Below are positions 31,405-42,804 of a DNA stretch of 64,000 nucleotides, piece after piece. The notes beneath the pieces were generated by a model. That model was not told the origin of the DNA, did no database searches, and saw nothing but the letters and a program-made list of their open reading frames with translations. The position numbers and the translations under genes were made by a program. This DNA is from Diadophis punctatus similis (taxonomy: Eukaryota > Chordata > Lepidosauria > Squamata > Dipsadidae). Each line of letters opens with the position of its first letter. The first letter of the stretch is position 1. The stretch lies in the NCBI GenBank assembly GCA_023053685.1, contig JALIGW010000025.1, forward strand, positions 10,247,953 to 10,311,952. Direction: 5' to 3'.

Positions 31405-31804
31405 GGGCTAATTGGGCCACGCCCTTCAGTGGCTATATTAGGCCATGGTAATTAGTGCTCATTGCTGAGAACAACAATTCACTGACCGCAGCAAATCCAG
31501 AGTTTCGTTTCTACGTCTGTTTGGGAATCTTATCACCAGCTTCTGCCAGCTTTATTCCGGGAAGCCAGCCAAGTTGTTCAGATAAGAATTAATGAGTCTT
31601 GCTTTGAACTTTTGTCTGTGTGCTATTTAACCCTCACGTAACCCAAAGAACCTTATTCCTGAAGACTTTCCGTTTGTGTTGTTTTGGACTTCTAAACCCT
31701 CTGAGTTTTACTAAGAAACTTTATTAGTAAAAGGAACCTTTTTGTTTGCCTCCCAACGACTGTGTGTGTGTGTTTCTGGGGGGTTGCGGTGCTGGGTCAC
31801 AACA
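31128..31804 (+). repeat. Gypsy 3' LTR, 677 bp
   Basis: Same length as the 5' LTR and differs at one position that I could find (t in place of g at about 31210). Its first 277 bp encode the end of pol. Confidence 0.95.
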
Positions 31805-31809
31805 CATTT
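31805..31809. repeat. Gypsy target-site duplication, right copy
   Basis: cattt, matching 26022-26026. The host miniature element resumes here. Confidence 0.85.
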
Positions 31810-32154
31810 ATTCAGTGAGTTTTATCCTATTTTATGACCTTTCTTGACACAATTGTTATGTAAGTCATTGCAACTGTTAAGTTAGGAACATGGTTGTTAA
31901 GTGAACCTGGCTTTCCCATTGACTTTGCTTGTCAGAAGGTGGCAAAAGGTGATCACGTGACCCCGGGACAACACAACCGTCATAAATATGAATCAGTTGC
32001 TAAGTGTCTGAATTTTGAAGATGTGACCATGGGGATGCTGCAACCGTTTTGAAAATTGTGAAAAAAATTGACATGAGTCACTTTGTTCAGTGCTGTTGTA
32101 ATGTTGAATGGTCACTAAATGATCTATTGTAAGTTGTAAGTTGAGGACTACCTA

Positions 32155-32919
32155 CATGAGCTAAAAGTTGCAACTCCTTCTGTCCAGGAAAATATAGAAA
32201 CATTCACTCTAGGAGCGATTAAAGTTTTCTGAGAGGAAGTTCTCAGCATTTTCATCATGACAGAATCCCTAGAATTCCATTTTTAGTAGTGGAAAGTCCT
32301 TAGGCCTTCTGATATACTCAGAGAAGCTGTAGAGAAAAAAATGTTTGTCATTCTGGGCTTCTGGAATGATCTATACCTTCTTTGGGCCCAGCAAAATGGA
32401 GTTTTCACAGGATGGAAGCAACTATTCTCTGCTTCTCTCCCACAGAAGGATTCTTGTTTCTCACCTGCCTACAGAAATCAACACTTTCCTTATGTCTGGG
32501 GAAGCCATTCTGGCTACAGCTCAGTTGCACTGTGGTATGGATATGAAACAAGTTCCCCTTGGATTTGTTTGACAGCAAAAGCCCAGGATCCATGGAAGTG
32601 CTTCTTGGCCACAGCACAGATGGTAGCAGTGATGGAGTCCCTTACTATCCAGCACTCAGCTAAAAGGTGGTAAAAAATCTGAGGTAAAAAAGCAGGGTTG
32701 TGTGAACAAATCAGCATTCTCTTTAGGAAACTGTGTTGGAACAAAGTAAGACTGAGGTGGTTTTGTTTGAAACTACTTCTCAGCAGCAAAATTATAACTT
32801 TTATATATAAAAAAGAACTTAATTGTGGAAAAGTTTTTTTCTTAAAAAAAAAGGCTGAAACTATTTGAAGATAAACCACCCTTTAAAAAAAATAATTGCT
32901 GAAAAATTTGACAGAATAG
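32155..32919. other. No gene recognised
   Basis: Overlapping short frames at 32341-32879 on both strands lack a recognisable domain. Confidence 0.45.
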
Positions 32920-32921
32920 TA

Positions 32922-33250
32922 CAGATAGTCCTCAATTTAGAATCATTTGTTTAGTGATCATTAAAGTTACAAGAGCACTGAAAAAAGTGATTTATCACTG
33001 GTTCTCACACTTATGACCATTTCAGCATCTCCACAGTCATATGATCAAAATTCATGCACTTGGCAATGGACATGTATTTACGATCCTGCCAGCATCTTAG
33101 AGCCACATGATTGCCATTTATGACATTATTAGGTGTTTCAGACAAGCAAAGTCAATGGGGGAAGATAAATTCACTTAAGAACTGTGGCAAAAAGATCGTA
33201 AAATACATAAGTACTGATTCGAATTATGATCATAAGTTGAGTACTACTTG
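32922..33250. mobile_element. TA-type miniature element, copy 4, complete (329 bp)
   Basis: Starts cagatagtcctcaattta and ends gttgagtactacttg, bordered by TA at 32920-32921 and 33251-33252. It is a diverged inverted-repeat structure and the best uninterrupted copy in the window. Confidence 0.85.
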
Positions 33251-33266
33251 TATGGTGTGTGGTTAT

Positions 33267-33779
33267 ACCTGTGTTTCCCCGAAAATAAGACTGGGTCTGA
33301 TAGGGTGGGTTCTGGATTGTTTTACTGCTGGTAAATAAGACTGGGTCTGATAGGGTGGGTTCCATATTGCTTTACTGCTGGTTTGCTCAGGGACGCACTG
33401 CACGCATGCTTCGCACATCGCAGTACAAAAAAAAAGCTTCTGCGCGTGGCAGCTATGGCCCTGCCGAGAGAACTGGCTCGGGGGCGTGGCAGGCTTGGGT
33501 CGCTGCTGGTTCCATCGACCCAGGCCGTCAAGTTACTACCGGTTCTATAGAACGGTCCAAACCAGTAGGAACCCACCTCTGCAAAAGACACATTAGGCCA
33601 GGGCTTATTTTCTGATTAGGTTTTATTTTCGGGAAAATATGGTACTAAATGAATCCATCTGGCTGACGATCTGAACTGGGGCTTATTTTTTGGGTAGGGC
33701 TTATATTACAAGCATGCTGAAAAATCATGCTAGGGCTTATTTTCCGGTTAGGTCTTATTTTCAGGGAAACATGATGGTA
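33267..33779. mobile_element. Miniature element with gtttccccgaaaataagac ends
   Basis: The left end is cctgtgtttccccgaaaata and the right end ttattttcagggaaacatga, inverted repeats. Internally, gggcttattttc/ggttaggtcttattttc motifs repeat. A 49-bp unit (ataagactgggtctgatagg...) is tandemly duplicated at 33287 and 33336. Part of a hAT-type element, ending gtaggaacccacctctg at about 33578, seems embedded. Confidence 0.65.
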
Positions 33780-34050
33780 TATAGACTATGAGGACACCAT
33801 CTGAAGTTTTTCTGGACGACACATCCCTAATTAGGCTTCATTTTCGTCTACATGTGGGTTTTTTCTGTAAAAAAGAAATCAGTACCTGAAAGGGGGTGTT
33901 TAATATGAAAAAAGTCTCAAGCATATGCCCAAATTTACTCCAGAGGAATGTAGAAAAGGCAAGCAATAGAGAGTCATACTATGTAAGCAGAAGTCCACTC
34001 TCTCAACAGTGAATATTATCCACTGATATATAATGAATCAGAACAGCCAG

Positions 34051-34187
34051 TGTGTGTGTGTGTGTGTGTGTGTGTGTACATATATACATACATACATACA
34101 TACATACATACACACATATATATCATACATACATACATACATACATACATACATACATACATACATACATACATACATACATACATC
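34051..34187. repeat. TG and ATAC microsatellites
   Basis: About 14 tg units, then atac units with a short interruption around 34115-34125. Confidence 0.95.
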
Positions 34188-34227
34188 TGTCTCTGGAAAT
34201 AAAATTTACAGAACTGGCAATCAATAA

Positions 34228-34388
34228 TAAAAATAAAAAATAAAATAATAATAAAAATAATAAAAATAATAAAAATAAAAATAAAAATAAAAATAAAAAT
34301 AAAAATAAAAATAAAAATAAAAATGAAGAAGAAGAAGAAGAAGAAGAAGAAGAAGAAGAAGAAGAAGAAGAAGAAGAAGAAGAAGAAG

Positions 34389-34441
<53 letters not shown>
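34228..34441. repeat. AAAAT / GAA / CAA compound microsatellite at a CR1 end
   Basis: Runs of aataaa and aaaat units, then about 22 gaa units and about 17 caa units. It directly adjoins the 3' terminus of the minus-strand CR1 that follows. Confidence 0.95.
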
Positions 34442-34443
<2 letters not shown>

Positions 34444-34975
34444 GAGTTGGAAGGGACCTTGGAGGTCTTCTAGTCCAACCCCCTGCCTAGGCAGGAAACC
34501 CTACACTACTTCAGACAAATGGTTATCCAACATCTTCTTAAAAACTTCCAGTGTTGGAGCATTCACAACTTCTGGAGGCAGGCTGTTCCACAGATTAATA
34601 GTTCTAACTGTCAGGAAATTTCTCCTTAGTTCTAAGTTGCTTCTCTCCTTGATTAGTTTCCACCCATTGCTTCTTGTTCTACCCCCAGGTGCCTTGGAGA
34701 AAAGTTTGACTCCCTCTTCTTTGTGGCAACCCCTGAGATATTGGAACACTGCTATCATGTCTCCCCTAGTCCTTCTTTTTATTAAACTAGACATACCCAG
34801 TTCATGCAACCGTTCTTCATATGTTTTAGCCTCCAGTCCCCTAATCATCTTTGTTGCTCTTCTCTGCACTCTTTCTAGAGTCTCAACATCCTTTTTACAT
34901 CATGGCGACCAAAACTGAATGCAGTATTCCAAGTGTGGCCTTACCAAGGCATTATAAAGTGGTATTAACGTGTTA
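34442..34975 (-). mobile_element. CR1 LINE 3' end
   Basis: The minus strand from about 34975 encodes the C terminus of CR1 ORF2. An open frame of 122 codons (34869-34501) reads MQRRATKMIRGLEAKTYEER, then LGMSSLIKRRTRGDMIAVFQ and WNSLPPEVVNAPTLEVFKK, matching the usual CR1 blocks RATKMIxGLE..YEERL, KRRxRGDMI and LWNSLPxxVVxA. The 3'UTR ends in the ccttccaactctgt region. It is 5'-truncated and well preserved. Confidence 0.9.
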
Positions 34976-35612
34976 ATCTAGACTATCTGAAGCAAAAAAT
35001 GAAAATAGCCCCAAGACAAACAGACATTGTGACCTCATGTAAGATCTCAAGAATCCCAAGGTTCTAGGTTTGTATACCTAAACCCAGTTTGTTTACCTAA
35101 CTGCAGATCAAGCAGCTTTCCCACTCATCTCAAATGATGAAAACTGGAACAGTAGCCAGCATAGGGAAGTGATTAAGGTTTGGGACTAGGAGCGGGGAGA
35201 TACTCTAGCTTGCCCTCAGAAATGAGCCACTCTCTCTTGGCCCTCTCCACCTCCCTGGAGTGCTGCCATGGGAAAAAATGAGAGGAGGGATTGCTGTTTA
35301 TTTATCAAATTTCTATACCTCTCATCACACTGGTATGCCCCTAAGCTATATATGCCATCTTGGGCTCCTGAATGATTGGTGGGTTGTCAATCTAATATAT
35401 TAAATACATTTCATATAATACCAGAATTCTCCTTCATCTCTCCCAAAAAGGAAGTCAAGCTGGCACGCACAGATTGCTACCTGTGTAGTAATGTCTCCCC
35501 AATTAGGCTTCTTATCTGCACATGGGTCAGGAAAGATTTCAATGCAGCCTCACTTAAGATACATTTTCAAGTGCACCCCACTTTAGCAGGGACTAACTAA
35601 GTCTTACAATGA
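34976..35612. other. No gene recognised
   Basis: Unremarkable DNA with short frames only. Confidence 0.5.
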
Positions 35613-35614
35613 TA

Positions 35615-36177
35615 GGGTGCCCAGATACCTTTGATCCAAAATCAGGACAGTTTTTTAAAAATAGCACTTCTCACTTGGGTGGAAACACGCTTTTGGCCCG
35701 GATTCGCTTTGGTGGGCGCGGGATCGGCGGACCCTTCGCCCCCTTTCTTTCCCCCCTCCCCCAAGCTGGCTTTGCAGGCTCCTCAGGTGCCTCGGGGGTG
35801 AAAGGAAATAAAATAAAACCACAATTTTATTACACGACTGCTCATTTTAAACTAAGAAAACATTTACAGCATTTTAAATAATTTATCATAACCCTGAAAG
35901 AAAGCATTAAAATATTACACACTAAAAATGCACACGAAATCTTCCGTAACAATACATAAGAGAATCTGCCTGAAAATGAAGCTGTTGAACTGAAACACAA
36001 GTAGCGCAAACGTACTTTCATTTAACGTTCATCTTGATTATCCTAAAATTTTACAAAAGTTCAGAACAAATCGGGACGGGAACTCGAATTTCAGGACAAA
36101 ATCAGGACATTTTCAGAATCAGGACAAGCTTCTAAAAATCAGGACAATCCTGATAAAATCAGGACATCTGGACACCC
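35615..36177. mobile_element. Non-autonomous DNA transposon, 563 bp
   Basis: Ends gggtgcccagatacctttga and gataaaatcaggacatctgg followed by acaccc are imperfect inverted repeats. Both ends carry repeated atcaggaca motifs. TA borders both sides (35613-35614, 36178-36179). No transposase frame is seen. Confidence 0.65.
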
Positions 36178-36179
36178 TA

Positions 36180-37675
36180 AATGTACATCTATCTCGGTTG
36201 CGTAAAGTACACTTGCTTGTTTCAGAACCTTTATTCATAGAAGCGAGGAGGCATAACATCCCCTTGGATTAAAAACCCCAAGTGCTGCCAAGAATTTGAC
36301 TGAAAACATGCATTCTGTTGAAACCATGACAAGTTGAGTCACTCAATAAACGAGAGAAATCGTATCTGTAGTGGCAATATTGGCGTGCTCCCTTTGAATG
36401 GAAGAATCACTCACTCATTTAGCTCCCAATCCTACATTTATTCATACGTCCCAAAGTGAGAATTTTGTAACACATCCATGTTATAGCTGGCCCTGCTTAA
36501 TTTTTCAGGACCAAGCTTTTCAAAACAGAACATAGTAGAAGATTATTTAAAATCAGGCTTAATGGCCTTGTTAGAAGAGCCAGCAAATTCCTTTAGGGAG
36601 AATGTCAATTAATTAAAACAACAATAACCATTCCCAGAGGAGCAGTAATCTGAGCTTCTGGTTCTAACAATCTCAGAGCACACTGATTGTTTTTGTAGCT
36701 TCTTAGTATAAAATGTTATTCACCGATCCTTGTTAGTTATAAGCTCTTAATCAGTATCCTGGATACAGCTTCTCAGCCAACTCTGGCATCTGAAATGTAA
36801 AACTGAGTTAGAATAAGCTCAATATGGCACATTCTTTGCAGTCAAATAAATGATGCTCAGGATCTTATCTTTGCACTATAGGAGACATGATGATCCTGGC
36901 CAAAACGCTGCTTTGTCTTCTAATCCAAGCAACCCTTTTGCTGGCAATTCAAAACACTTCCTACAACCGCCCTCACTCCTCCCTCTGAATAAATTTAAAT
37001 TCATAAAAATCAAACACAGACGCAGACATATACACATGACGAATAATGCAAGGAATCAGAACATTTTAAAATCTCATTTGACCAGCATTCTGCTGTGCAG
37101 GATAGAGAGTACAAACTGACATTTCCCTAATCAAAATTTCATGCATACAAAAAATAATTACATGCCTCTCTAAAGTAGTGGCTGATGATAAACCACACAT
37201 AATTGCCTGGTTGACTTAATGGCCACTAAAGTTAGCCTTTAGTGACAGTATCTCAAAAAATGCAGGACCACCTGCTGTGCGTCTTAATACCTCCTCCATT
37301 AGGTAAACCATTTGGAAGGTATTTATGAATCCAGAGCTTTCAATCAGTGTCACCAATGGTTTGGGAGGCATTCACCACTGCCCCAGTGGTGAGATCTGAT
37401 ATTCATCCAATTGTTTCCCTAGCAGAACAGTAGGGAAAAATGGCTTGCCTGGTTGCTATTGTCTGTTAAAATTGTTCAGCAGCTGACAACTGTAAAACAT
37501 GGAGGCACACCATATGACACAGTCCACAGTGTCTGGTAGATGCCTTCAATTAAGCAGTAGGGTCATTTTTGGAAGGTTGGGGGTGTTATAAGGAATTGCA
37601 TAAGGGAAAGAACAGGAAGATTCATTGTATTTTTCCCTCACCTGAGTTGAATTTTACTCTTTGTGAGAAGTTACT
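36180..37675. other. No gene recognised
   Basis: About 1.5 kb of AT-rich DNA with no recognised repeat. The frame at 36850-37119 has no domain. Confidence 0.45.
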
Positions 37676-37890
37676 TTGCAAGATCAAATCTGGGTCGGTC
37701 ACGGGGACCAGAGGTTTACTCTTCCGAGTTTTTGGACTCATGCTGGAGTCCATCCTCAGGGAACTTCTGTTTACCAGAATGTGTCACAGAGAATGGTCTC
37801 CAACATGAGTCCAAAAGCTCGAAAGAGCAAACCTCTGGTTCCGGTGACCGACCCAGATTGGATCTTGCAACATTATCCTGGGCCACATAA
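37676..37890. repeat. Foldback repeat of unknown family
   Basis: The left arm (atctgggtcggtcacgggga, ccagaggtttactctt) is the imperfect complement of the right arm (aagagcaaacctctggttcc, ggtgaccgacccagat). The arms are about 70 bp around a centre near 37775. One arm recurs at 41370-41460. Both copies can be read as the peptide PVTDPDWILQHYP. Confidence 0.7.
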
Positions 37891-38059
37891 ATTTGCCTTT
37901 ATTATATTGAAGCTTTGCTTTTCTCACCTATAAAGCACATTGATGTTTGTATAAAACTTTTAAGTTTCCATAATGTATGTTTAACAGATACCAACATGAC
38001 ATAATCTGGGGTTGGAATAAACTGTTCCTTTAGTTAAAGTGGACACAGCTTTTTTCAGA

Positions 38060-38165
38060 ATAATAACAGAATAACAGAGTTGGAAGGGACCTTGGGCTTG
38101 GGGGGTCTTCTAGTCCAACACCCTCCTCAAGCAGTATACCATTCCAGACAGGTGGCTGCCTAGTC
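38060..38165 (-). mobile_element. CR1 3'-end fragment
   Basis: Plus-strand text cagagttggaagggaccttg and ggtcttctagtccaacaccc matches the CR1 3' end at 34442-34490. Confidence 0.75.
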
Positions 38166-38726
38166 TCCTCTTAAATAAAAGAAGAAAACTCTTCTTTTCA
38201 ATTTAAAAAAAAACCCGAAGCCATTTAGTTCAGCAGTGTTACTGCGTTAAACTTTTAATGGCAAAGAAAAAAATTATTTTAACAATGCAGATTAAAGTTG
38301 AACACAGAAGAGATGAAGAATTGCCAAAAAAAAGACTAAAATTTACTGTGGCAGTGAAAAAGTAAAGTAGGGTATAATAGCTACAGGGAAACAAATTATG
38401 GTACCTCTTCCCTTGTTACTCTAAGCATATGTTTATTTTGCTTTAAAGTTAAAGCAGGACTAAAGAGATAGTTGGCAGAGGGTCACTGCTTTTTAATCTA
38501 CTTTTCCGATCTAAAAAGTTTCACTTTGAATGTTTCTATGTCACATACCTTCTGTAGACTATAGACATGGCCTTGAAGGTGGAATTCAGTGAGTGTTAGG
38601 TGAACATCAACTCAGCCCAGATAGACAGGAAGAAATGAGAAAGAAATTCAAGATTGCCATGCCTTGATTTTCTTCAATATAAGAGGGAAGTGTATTTCTG
38701 TCAGGTTTCAAAATCGTGTTATGATA
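38166..38726. other. No gene recognised
   Basis: AT-rich DNA without recognised features. Confidence 0.5.
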
Positions 38727-38734
38727 CCCTATCA

Positions 38735-38870
38735 CACAGCTGTCAAACTCCCGGCGCACGGGCCAGATGCATCCATGCACTGGCCACACCCACGCCCGGT
38801 TTAGCGAAGGGGGAAAAAGTCCCGATATGTCACATGACGCCGCCGTGACGATGTGAGTTTAAGACCCCTG
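38735..38870. mobile_element. hAT-type miniature element (third family), 136 bp
   Basis: Ends cacagctgtcaaactc and gagtttaagacccctg align as imperfect inverted repeats. The exact 8-bp duplication ccctatca is at 38727-38734 and 38871-38878. A close relative is at 59852-59985 (shared ccacgcccggtttagcgaag). Confidence 0.85.
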
Positions 38871-38878
38871 CCCTATCA

Positions 38879-39835
38879 TGACAAAGCAGAGCTATGGTAG
38901 TTCATTTGGTGTCTGTTTCCAGACATGATGTCAAAGGGTTGACATCTTCTGCTTGCTTAAACTGGAATTTTCAGCACTTTCATCACTTCCTGCTGCTCTC
39001 GGTTCACTTCCTTTTTCTCTTCTGAGTCTGAATTGTGCCATTCAGGTTTTCGCCTGATTTGTTCTCTCTCCGTAAGAACACAATACAGGGTCTGAACTGC
39101 AAACAGTCTAAGTAACTCAAGCTTTCTCATCACTACATTGTTACTATTCTAAAGCTTATCTTCATTATCACTCTCACAAGCACCAGTCACAACAATATTT
39201 AATTTACAATCCTAATTTAATGTTTCCCTCTCTGTGCACTCTTTTGGTTGTTATAAAGCCACCTGCTATCTGACAATTTTAAGAGATATTTCTTCTTATT
39301 TTGCAAGAGATTATATCTCCTCTTTGTGTAGAGCAGTTTCTTTATACTTCCAGATAAGAGTTTAATTGTGCTTCCTTATTTTTACCTCAGTTAATTTTAT
39401 TGCTTTCAGTGTCTTCTTTTAAATGTATCATACATTTCTCAAAACTGCAAAAATTGAGTTGTATCAGGAGTTTTTTCAAGGACATCCAGACATTCAAAAT
39501 GATATATTTTGAATACTTTCTTGTTTTGCACAGTGATGTAAAACCTACAACTTGCCACTATTATATATATACCCCTCCTTTTTTATCTCTCAGTCTTTAT
39601 TCAATCTGAAAAGAGAAATCGCTTTGAAGGAATCTGAAGACCACTCAGAAGCTGCAGGGAGTCCAGAATGCAGCCTCACGCCCAGAGTTATTGACACATC
39701 TCAGTACAGTATCCACTAGAACTTTCACCAAACCATTTTAGCTTAACTTTTGCTTGGCAGAAACATAGAACTTAGAAGGTTGGGGTTCTTGTACATTTCA
39801 GGCAAAAGAAAATTTGGAGTGATTCCAAACTGATT
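38879..39835. other. No gene recognised
   Basis: No recognised repeat. The frame at 39400-39609 has no domain. Confidence 0.45.
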
Positions 39836-39843
39836 ATATGGGG

Positions 39844-40109
39844 CAGTGGTGGCTTGCTGCCAGTTCAGACCAGTTCTTTAGAACCAGTAGCGGAAAATTG
39901 CCGCCGCTCGCCGAACCGGCAGCGATGACCGGTGGTCCACACTCCCGAACCGGTCCTCCGGTCACAGCGGCTTGCCAAAAAACCCCTCTGCGCATGCACA
40001 AAGGCTTCTGCGCATGCGCAGAGGATCATTTCCGTGAAGTGACGTAGGCAAAACGCGTACTTCCGTCGCGATGCGATCCAGTAGGGAAGGTAAGTGGAAC
40101 CCACCCCTG
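39844..40109. mobile_element. hAT-type miniature element, 266 bp
   Basis: Ends cagtggtggcttgctgcc and aagtggaacccacccctg. The exact 8-bp duplication atatgggg is at 39836-39843 and 40110-40117. The interior holds gaaccggcagcg and tgcgcatgcgcagagg, a short CpG-rich palindrome. Confidence 0.9.
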
Positions 40110-40117
40110 ATATGGGG

Positions 40118-40845
40118 TCAGTAGGGTAAAAACTAATATGTACACTCACTGTCCCTTTCCTTAGCAGCTGCTGTGTGACATATCTCATCAATCCACCACC
40201 AGATTTTCCATCATCTTCCGTTCCCTCCTTCCTTTCCACTATTCTATTAGCATCACTATCAGTGTGGCATATCCCATTAGCCTCTCCTCCCCTGTCCAAT
40301 GTTCCCAGCAGCCTCCCTTCCCTTCCCCCAATGACCACCCATCACACCACTGTTGATGTGCCAGTGCAGTGTATCTCACCAGCCTACCCCACCTCCCATC
40401 ACCCCAGTGCCTTCCTTTGCTCCCTTTCTCTCCTCAGCTGTCCCTTCTGCTGCTATTTGGGTCTGTGCACCTGTTCCTTAGTGCAACACTCTCAGTGGCA
40501 AAGAAAGGCTCCCAGAATGACATATTCCACCTGCCCCTGCGTCACCAATCTTCCCTATCCTTTCTCCTCATGCCTCCCTTCAGCTTCTTCTTCTATGTTT
40601 GGCTTTGTCTCATTCTTACCCCCAAAATCACTAGAACGCTGCATTTTGATTCCTATGCAGGGAAAAAATAATCATCTTTCATTATATACATAGGCCAGAA
40701 CCTCTGAAATATATGTTTCTGGTTCAGGCACGAACAACTAAAAATTAGCTGAATAATTCATGACCAGAACATTTTGCACAACTCTTAACAACAACAACAA
40801 AAAACTTCAGAACACAGATAAACCTCAAAGTGCTTCAATGACCCT
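40118..40845. other. No gene recognised
   Basis: C/T-rich DNA on the plus strand. The overlapping Ser/Pro/Leu frames at 40175-40693 reflect this composition. Confidence 0.45.
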
Positions 40846-41010
40846 CTAAAAGGATGCAAATGACCAGCTGTCTGCAAGGAGTATAAATCCTTCCATTCCC
40901 CACCATCCTCACAGAGCTCAAGAAGCTTCTTGGATGAGAAGTGAAATGTCTTCAAAAGAAAAAACAAGAAAGTCCAGTTGCCTCCTGAAAAAAAAGCACC
41001 TTTGGAACAA
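40846..41010 (-). mobile_element. Unclassified interspersed repeat, copy 1
   Basis: Contains agaagcttcttggatgagaa, gtgaaatgtcttcaaaagaa and aaaaagcacctttggaacaa. The complement lies at 47830-48030, so the two are the same family in opposite orientation. The gaagcttc core is palindromic. Confidence 0.65.
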
Positions 41011-41029
41011 CCATGACCTGGATGACTGA

Positions 41030-41255
41030 GAATCTCTACAGACTTTCAGGATTCTAACCATCTGCACGAAGAGCCGGCTCATCATCCCACCAAAGTGGTA
41101 CCTATTTATCTACTCACATAGAACATGGTTTGGAACTGCTCGGTGGGCCGAAGCTGAGGCAAGGAATGGGAACCTACCCCATCACACAGTGCTAGGTCTC
41201 GAACCACTGGAACAAAGACCAGCATCATTAAGACACTGAGCCACCACACCTCAGA
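41030..41255 (-). mobile_element. Probable tRNA-type SINE
   Basis: On the minus strand a B-box-like block (complement of aggtctcgaaccactgg) follows a possible A-box region (complement of agacactgagccaccacacc). Family not identified. Confidence 0.5.
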
Positions 41256-41329
41256 TTAAACAATTACATTAAAGGTGATATTTTTACGCTTTCCTACCAG
41301 ATTTTTGTTGTGTACAAAATTTCGAAGAG

Positions 41330-41460
41330 GGACCTTTTCTTGAATGAAGGCAAATATATGTGTCGCAGGATAATGTTGCAGGATCCAATCTGGATCGGTC
41401 ACTGGGACCAGAAGTTTAGTCTTCTGAGCTTTCAGACTCAAGTTGGAGCCCATCCCTCAG
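41330..41460 (+). repeat. Second copy of the 37676-37890 repeat arm
   Basis: gcaggataatgttgcaggat, ccaatctggatcggtcactg and ggaccagaagtttagtctt match the complement of the right arm at 37800-37885. It is not a foldback here. Confidence 0.65.
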
Positions 41461-41960
41461 GGGACTTCTCTCTAGCAGAGTGTGAAGAAAAAGGGATCTT
41501 TCTGTTTGTTTCTAAAGACCAATTCACATTAACATGCAGAAGGTATGGTGGTCATTTTTTCCCCTGCTTTTTTAAATAAATGTGTATTTTTTTGACCATT
41601 TCAAGTAAGCTGGAGTCTTTCATTTTTGCCATTTGTAGCAAAAATTGTCCTTGTTCTGACAAAAATTTGTAGCAAAATACTACAGAGACCCTCTCTCGTT
41701 ACACTGAATCTAAGTAAGCCATGGTATTTTGCTCTCACCCACACAGTATTTTCTGGTTCTTTCCTGCCCCCTCCCATAACTTCCCAAACTTGCTTTTCTC
41801 TGAATATATAATTTTTTAGATTGTTTTGTCCAGATCTAGTAGTCATCAACCGGCTCTTATTTTTACACCAACCTGACTTCCTGCAGATGTCATTGTGTAC
41901 CACAACAATTAAGGATAATTCTTTATTTATTTTTCTCTTTCAGTATTTGGTGTATATGTA

Positions 41961-41962
<2 letters not shown>
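41461..41962. other. No gene recognised
   Basis: Unremarkable AT-rich DNA. Confidence 0.5.

Positions 41963-42011
<49 letters not shown>
41963..42011. repeat. CA microsatellite
   Basis: About 24 uninterrupted ca units. Confidence 0.97.
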
Positions 42012-42804
42012 TTCAAAGTTCTCTAAAATTAACCCCTGTAATGTAATTGCACTTAATGGCACCAGTCTAATCTGTGCAGCATTGCAGAATATTCCACACG
42101 CTTACTCAGGTGTGTGTATGTGTGGAGATGTGTGTTTGTGTTTGTATTTGTGCTGGCAGAGTTTCTGCCACGTGCTGATTTGAAAAGAAGGTTTCCATTC
42201 AGATGGTTCCCTATGGGTATGTACTACCTACGGACTGAAGCTTATTTCGTTCTTCAAAAGCTTTTTGTTGCTTTCGCTCCACTACAAGCAATAACGAAAA
42301 GGAAAAGCAGAATTCCAGCATCGACATCGCAGGTGCTCTTTTGTATCCACTCCACATAACATTTTTTTCCTGGTTTTATTTCCCTCCCCCCTTCCTCAAA
42401 TGAGAACAAGCCACTTTTGATGCATCGTCTATCTGTATTGAAAATTACTCTTCTCAAATGTGAATAATCTGCCAGCATAGTCTCCTTTAAATAATCTAAA
42501 CTATTGAGAGCTTCCACGTAGTTACACTGCCTTTTAAAATGAAAATTCACTCGTACATCCAGTAGGAAATCCGTTTATGAGCTTCAGATGCAAAGATATT
42601 TTTTTCTTACACCAAAGTGTATTCTATTCTAGAAGTTCTTTGATACAAGAAGTGACATGTCGTTTTTATTGGTATATTCTGTGGAATATTATCTTTGTGA
42701 ATTGAATGTTATGCAATTTGTGATAGGCAAAGGGAGTGAATTTTGATTGTTTTGTCCTAGAAAGACATTAGATATTCCTTCTATTTTTAAATATTATTTA
42801 TTTA
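42012..42804. other. No gene recognised
   Basis: The minus-strand frame at 42254-42550 (98 codons) has no recognisable domain. Confidence 0.45.

Larger units (their letters stand above)
26027..31804 (+). mobile_element. Complete Gypsy (Metaviridae) chromovirus, Sushi-like
   Basis: A 5,778-bp element with two 677-bp LTRs (tgttgtgcc...cacaaca), a 5-bp target duplication, a primer site, gag and pol with PR-RT-RNase H-integrase-chromodomain order, and no env. The integrase C-terminal chromodomain and a CCHC-type gag place it among vertebrate chromoviruses of the Sushi/Tf1 group, the group from which the mammalian PEG10/RTL genes derive. I saw only one LTR difference (near 26109: ccgatg against ccta tg in the other copy), and both reading frames are open. 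This is therefore a very young, possibly active copy. GC content is clearly higher than in the flanking AT-rich DNA. Confidence 0.95.
25967..32154. mobile_element. TA-type miniature element, copy 3, split by the Gypsy insertion
   Basis: The left piece is 25967-26026 (caggtagtctttgactta, after TA). The right piece is 31805-32154, ending ttgaggactaccta. The interior matches the other copies (cccattgactttgcttgtcag, gatcacgtgaccccggg, atggggatgctgcaa). Confidence 0.85.

Noticed and set aside
26027..31804. Endogenous retrovirus
   Set aside because: No envelope gene; integrase with chromodomain and gag/pol order identify a Gypsy chromovirus.
32341..32879. Overlapping 110- and 121-codon frames
   Set aside because: Opposite-strand frames of similar length, without domain, signal peptide or splice support.
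37676..37933. Host exon encoding PVTDPDWILQHYP
   Set aside because: The sequence is a repeat with an inverted copy at 41.3 kb, and no splice-site pair fits.
40919..40960. Hammerhead-ribozyme core in ttggatgagaagtgaaatgtc
   Set aside because: It superficially resembles the ctgatga...gaaa core but lacks the required conserved residues and stems.
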